Below, piece after piece: positions 63,901 to 64,000 of a stretch of DNA of 64,000 nt (position 1 is its first letter; every line of letters starts with the position of its first letter). Source of the DNA: Glandiceps talaboti (Eukaryota > Hemichordata > Enteropneusta > Spengelidae); NCBI RefSeq assembly GCF_964340395.1, contig NC_135562.1:20694126-20758125 (forward strand). The letters are read 5' to 3'. The notes below the pieces were generated by a model. It did no database searches and was not told the origin of the DNA. It was given only the letters and a program-made list of their open reading frames with translations. The translations under genes and the position numbers were made by a program.

Positions 63901-64000
63901 GTCTATAGTGAAATTCTTCATGAAATTAAATTATTTTATTCAAATTTATAGCAAAGGTAATACGGATATCTTTTTGAATCAGGGCTACATCCAGAGCAGA

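Overview
The window is animal (metazoan) genomic DNA. Its genes are split by GT-AG introns, coding density is very low, and a large share of the bases is tandem repeat. One gene encodes a clan 2 (CYP1/CYP17-type) cytochrome P450. The other encodes a C2H2 zinc-finger protein with a C-terminal PIN-like domain of the ZNF451 kind. Together with Tx1/L1-like and L2/CR1-like LINE pieces, many short inverted-repeat elements and a tRNA-Gly-derived pseudogene, this fits a marine invertebrate deuterostome such as a lancelet or hemichordate. The species is an inference only.

Layout. 1-2085: 34-bp minisatellite. 2919-about 16000: zinc-finger/PIN-like gene on the minus strand, with six coding exons rebuilt here (1317 residues) and a probable non-coding first exon. 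Its large intron holds a 1.1-kb tetranucleotide array and a 3.8-kb, 58-bp satellite. 16330-18800: a terminal-inverted-repeat element whose (GAT)n tract carries a 5'-truncated LINE. 18800-33600: no recognisable protein gene, but many microsatellites, minisatellites, MITE-like inverted repeats, a tRNA-Gly pseudogene and dispersed repeat copies. 33691-46759: a five-exon P450 gene on the plus strand (492 residues) with a TATA box, whose introns hold a 27-bp minisatellite split by a LINE 3' end and a 340-bp (CT)n tract. 46760-50160: hAT-like inverted-repeat termini and a further copy of a dispersed repeat. 50180-61440: an 11-kb satellite with a 23-bp unit, seven copies of a 145-170-bp non-tandem spacer, and a higher-order duplication of about 3.9-4.3 kb. 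61850-63900: a minisatellite whose central 0.9 kb lies in inverted orientation.

The two genes are unrelated in function and face away from each other across about 17 kb. The zinc-finger protein is probably a nuclear SUMO-pathway or nucleic-acid-binding factor. The P450 is a membrane-anchored endoplasmic-reticulum monooxygenase. No prokaryotic operon, CRISPR array or complete new protein system was seen. The most unusual content is repeat architecture: the spacer-bearing 23-bp satellite, the inverted minisatellite block, and the LINE nested in a microsatellite inside a TIR element. All exon borders were placed by eye from splice consensus, reading phase and protein motifs.
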